Positions 4,592-5,062 of a DNA stretch of 5,062 nucleotides are shown here, piece after piece. Positions within the stretch are counted from its first letter, which is position 1. Each line of letters starts with the position of its first letter. The notes under the pieces are model-generated. The model ran no database searches and had not been told where the DNA came from. It saw only the letters and a program-made list of their open reading frames with translations. This stretch comes from an uncultured Gammaproteobacteria bacterium (GTDB taxonomy: Bacteria > Pseudomonadota > Gammaproteobacteria > Pseudomonadales > Pseudohongiellaceae). The translations under genes were made by a program, and so were the position numbers. The stretch spans positions 1 to 5,062 of the forward strand of contig CAIYIP010000116.1 in the NCBI GenBank assembly GCA_903926285.1, given 5' to 3'.

Positions 4592-5062
4592 TTAAAGCGT
4601 CAAGTGACCCGTGCTGTCGCCAAAGCTGTCCTGCGGGATATCCATTTTGTCGAGCATGGCTACCAGCAGGTTGGACATGTTGGTGCGATGAGGAGTAACG
4701 ATGTGGCGATTACCTTCAAGACGCCCACTAGCCCTGCCTGCCAGGACGATAGGCAAGGGATCGTGATCATGAGAATTGCCATCACTCATGCCGCTGCCGT
4801 ACATAATCAATGAATTGTCCAGCAGGGTGCCGTCGCCGTCCGGGACGCTATTGAGCTTCTCGAGAAAATACGCAAATAGGCCCACATGGTAACGGTTGAG
4901 GATTGCATAGCGTGCTTTGAGTTCTTCATTTTGGGAATGGTGTGAGAGTGTATGGTACGAATCCCGAATAGCGCTTTTCGGATAAACCGCGCCACTCAGT
5001 TCATTGGCCATCAAGAAGGTCGAAATGCGCGTGAGATCTGCCTGCCAGGCAAGGACCTGCAG
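4592..5062 (-). CDS. DUF1552 family protein, C-terminal 156 residues; gene starts beyond the right edge
   Basis: The frame is open from the window edge at 5062 to TAA at 4592-4594. The visible part begins with L-A-W-Q-A-D-L-T-R-I-S-T-F, then the family's H-H-x-L-S-H-H-like stretch (S-Y-H-T-L-S-H-H), L-L-D-N-S-L-I-M-Y-G-S-G-M-S-D-G-N-S-H-D-H-D-P-L-P-I-V-L-A-G and the terminal F-G-D-S-T-G-H-L-T-L. These match DUF1552 proteins, which are usually 430-480 residues, often carry a Tat signal, and are commonly encoded beside DUF1592/DUF1588-type cytochrome proteins. Their biochemical role is not established. The internal TTG/ATG pair at 5009-5014 is not the real start, since conserved sequence continues upstream to the edge. 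Stop-to-start distance to the glycosylase gene is 85 bp, so co-transcription is possible. Confidence 0.9.
   Translation of the reverse strand: MQVLAWQADLTRISTFLMANELSGAVYPKSAIRDSYHTLSHHSQNEELKARYAILNRYHVGLFAYFLEKLNSVPDGDGTLLDNSLIMYGSGMSDGNSHDHDPLPIVLAGRASGRLEGNRHIVTPHRTNMSNLLVAMLDKMDIPQDSFGDSTGHLTL

Noticed and set aside
4807..4995. Second minus-strand ORF inside the DUF1552 gene
   Set aside because: It is another frame of a region whose DUF1552 translation is clearly conserved.

Overview
The window looks like a chromosomal piece of a Gram-negative bacterium, most likely a proteobacterium and plausibly a gammaproteobacterium. The reasons are a maltose-independent outer-membrane lipid transport (Mla) gene set whose proteins resemble the E. 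coli ones, balanced base composition, and short spacings between genes. The end of a DUF1552 gene, a family best known from Planctomycetes and some marine or soil gammaproteobacteria, fits an environmental organism. Every confident gene lies on the minus strand, so transcription runs from high to low coordinates. No rRNA, tRNA, CRISPR array, transposase or integrase was seen.

Right end (4592-5062): the C-terminal third of a DUF1552 protein, whose start lies outside the window. Next (3967-4506) comes a complete uracil-DNA-glycosylase superfamily protein of the DNA-deoxyinosine (hypoxanthine) glycosylase type. The 85-base gap before it holds a small GAAC/GTTC palindrome.

Middle (3469-3966): about 500 bases without a confident gene. 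This stretch holds a 4 x 9-bp tandem repeat, a 9-bp-stem inverted repeat, a possible 37-codon small ORF with a good ribosome binding site, and weaker hairpins. It is the likely control region of the operon to its left.

Left (1-3468): a compact six-gene operon in the order HATPase anti-sigma-type kinase, STAS domain protein, mlaF, mlaE, mlaD, mlaA (cut by the window edge). The last four encode the ATPase, permease, MCE substrate-binding protein and outer-membrane component of the system that moves phospholipids between the outer and inner membranes. The STAS protein is in the position and family expected for the MlaB subunit, but it keeps the D-S-S-G phospho-acceptor motif of SpoIIAA/RsbV and sits directly behind an RsbW/SpoIIAB-like kinase gene. 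The most interesting reading is that a partner-switching kinase/STAS pair has been wired into the lipid transporter, so that phosphorylation of the MlaB-like protein could switch MlaFEDB on and off. This is an inference from gene order and motifs. The alternative is that the pair controls a sigma factor and is only co-transcribed with mla.
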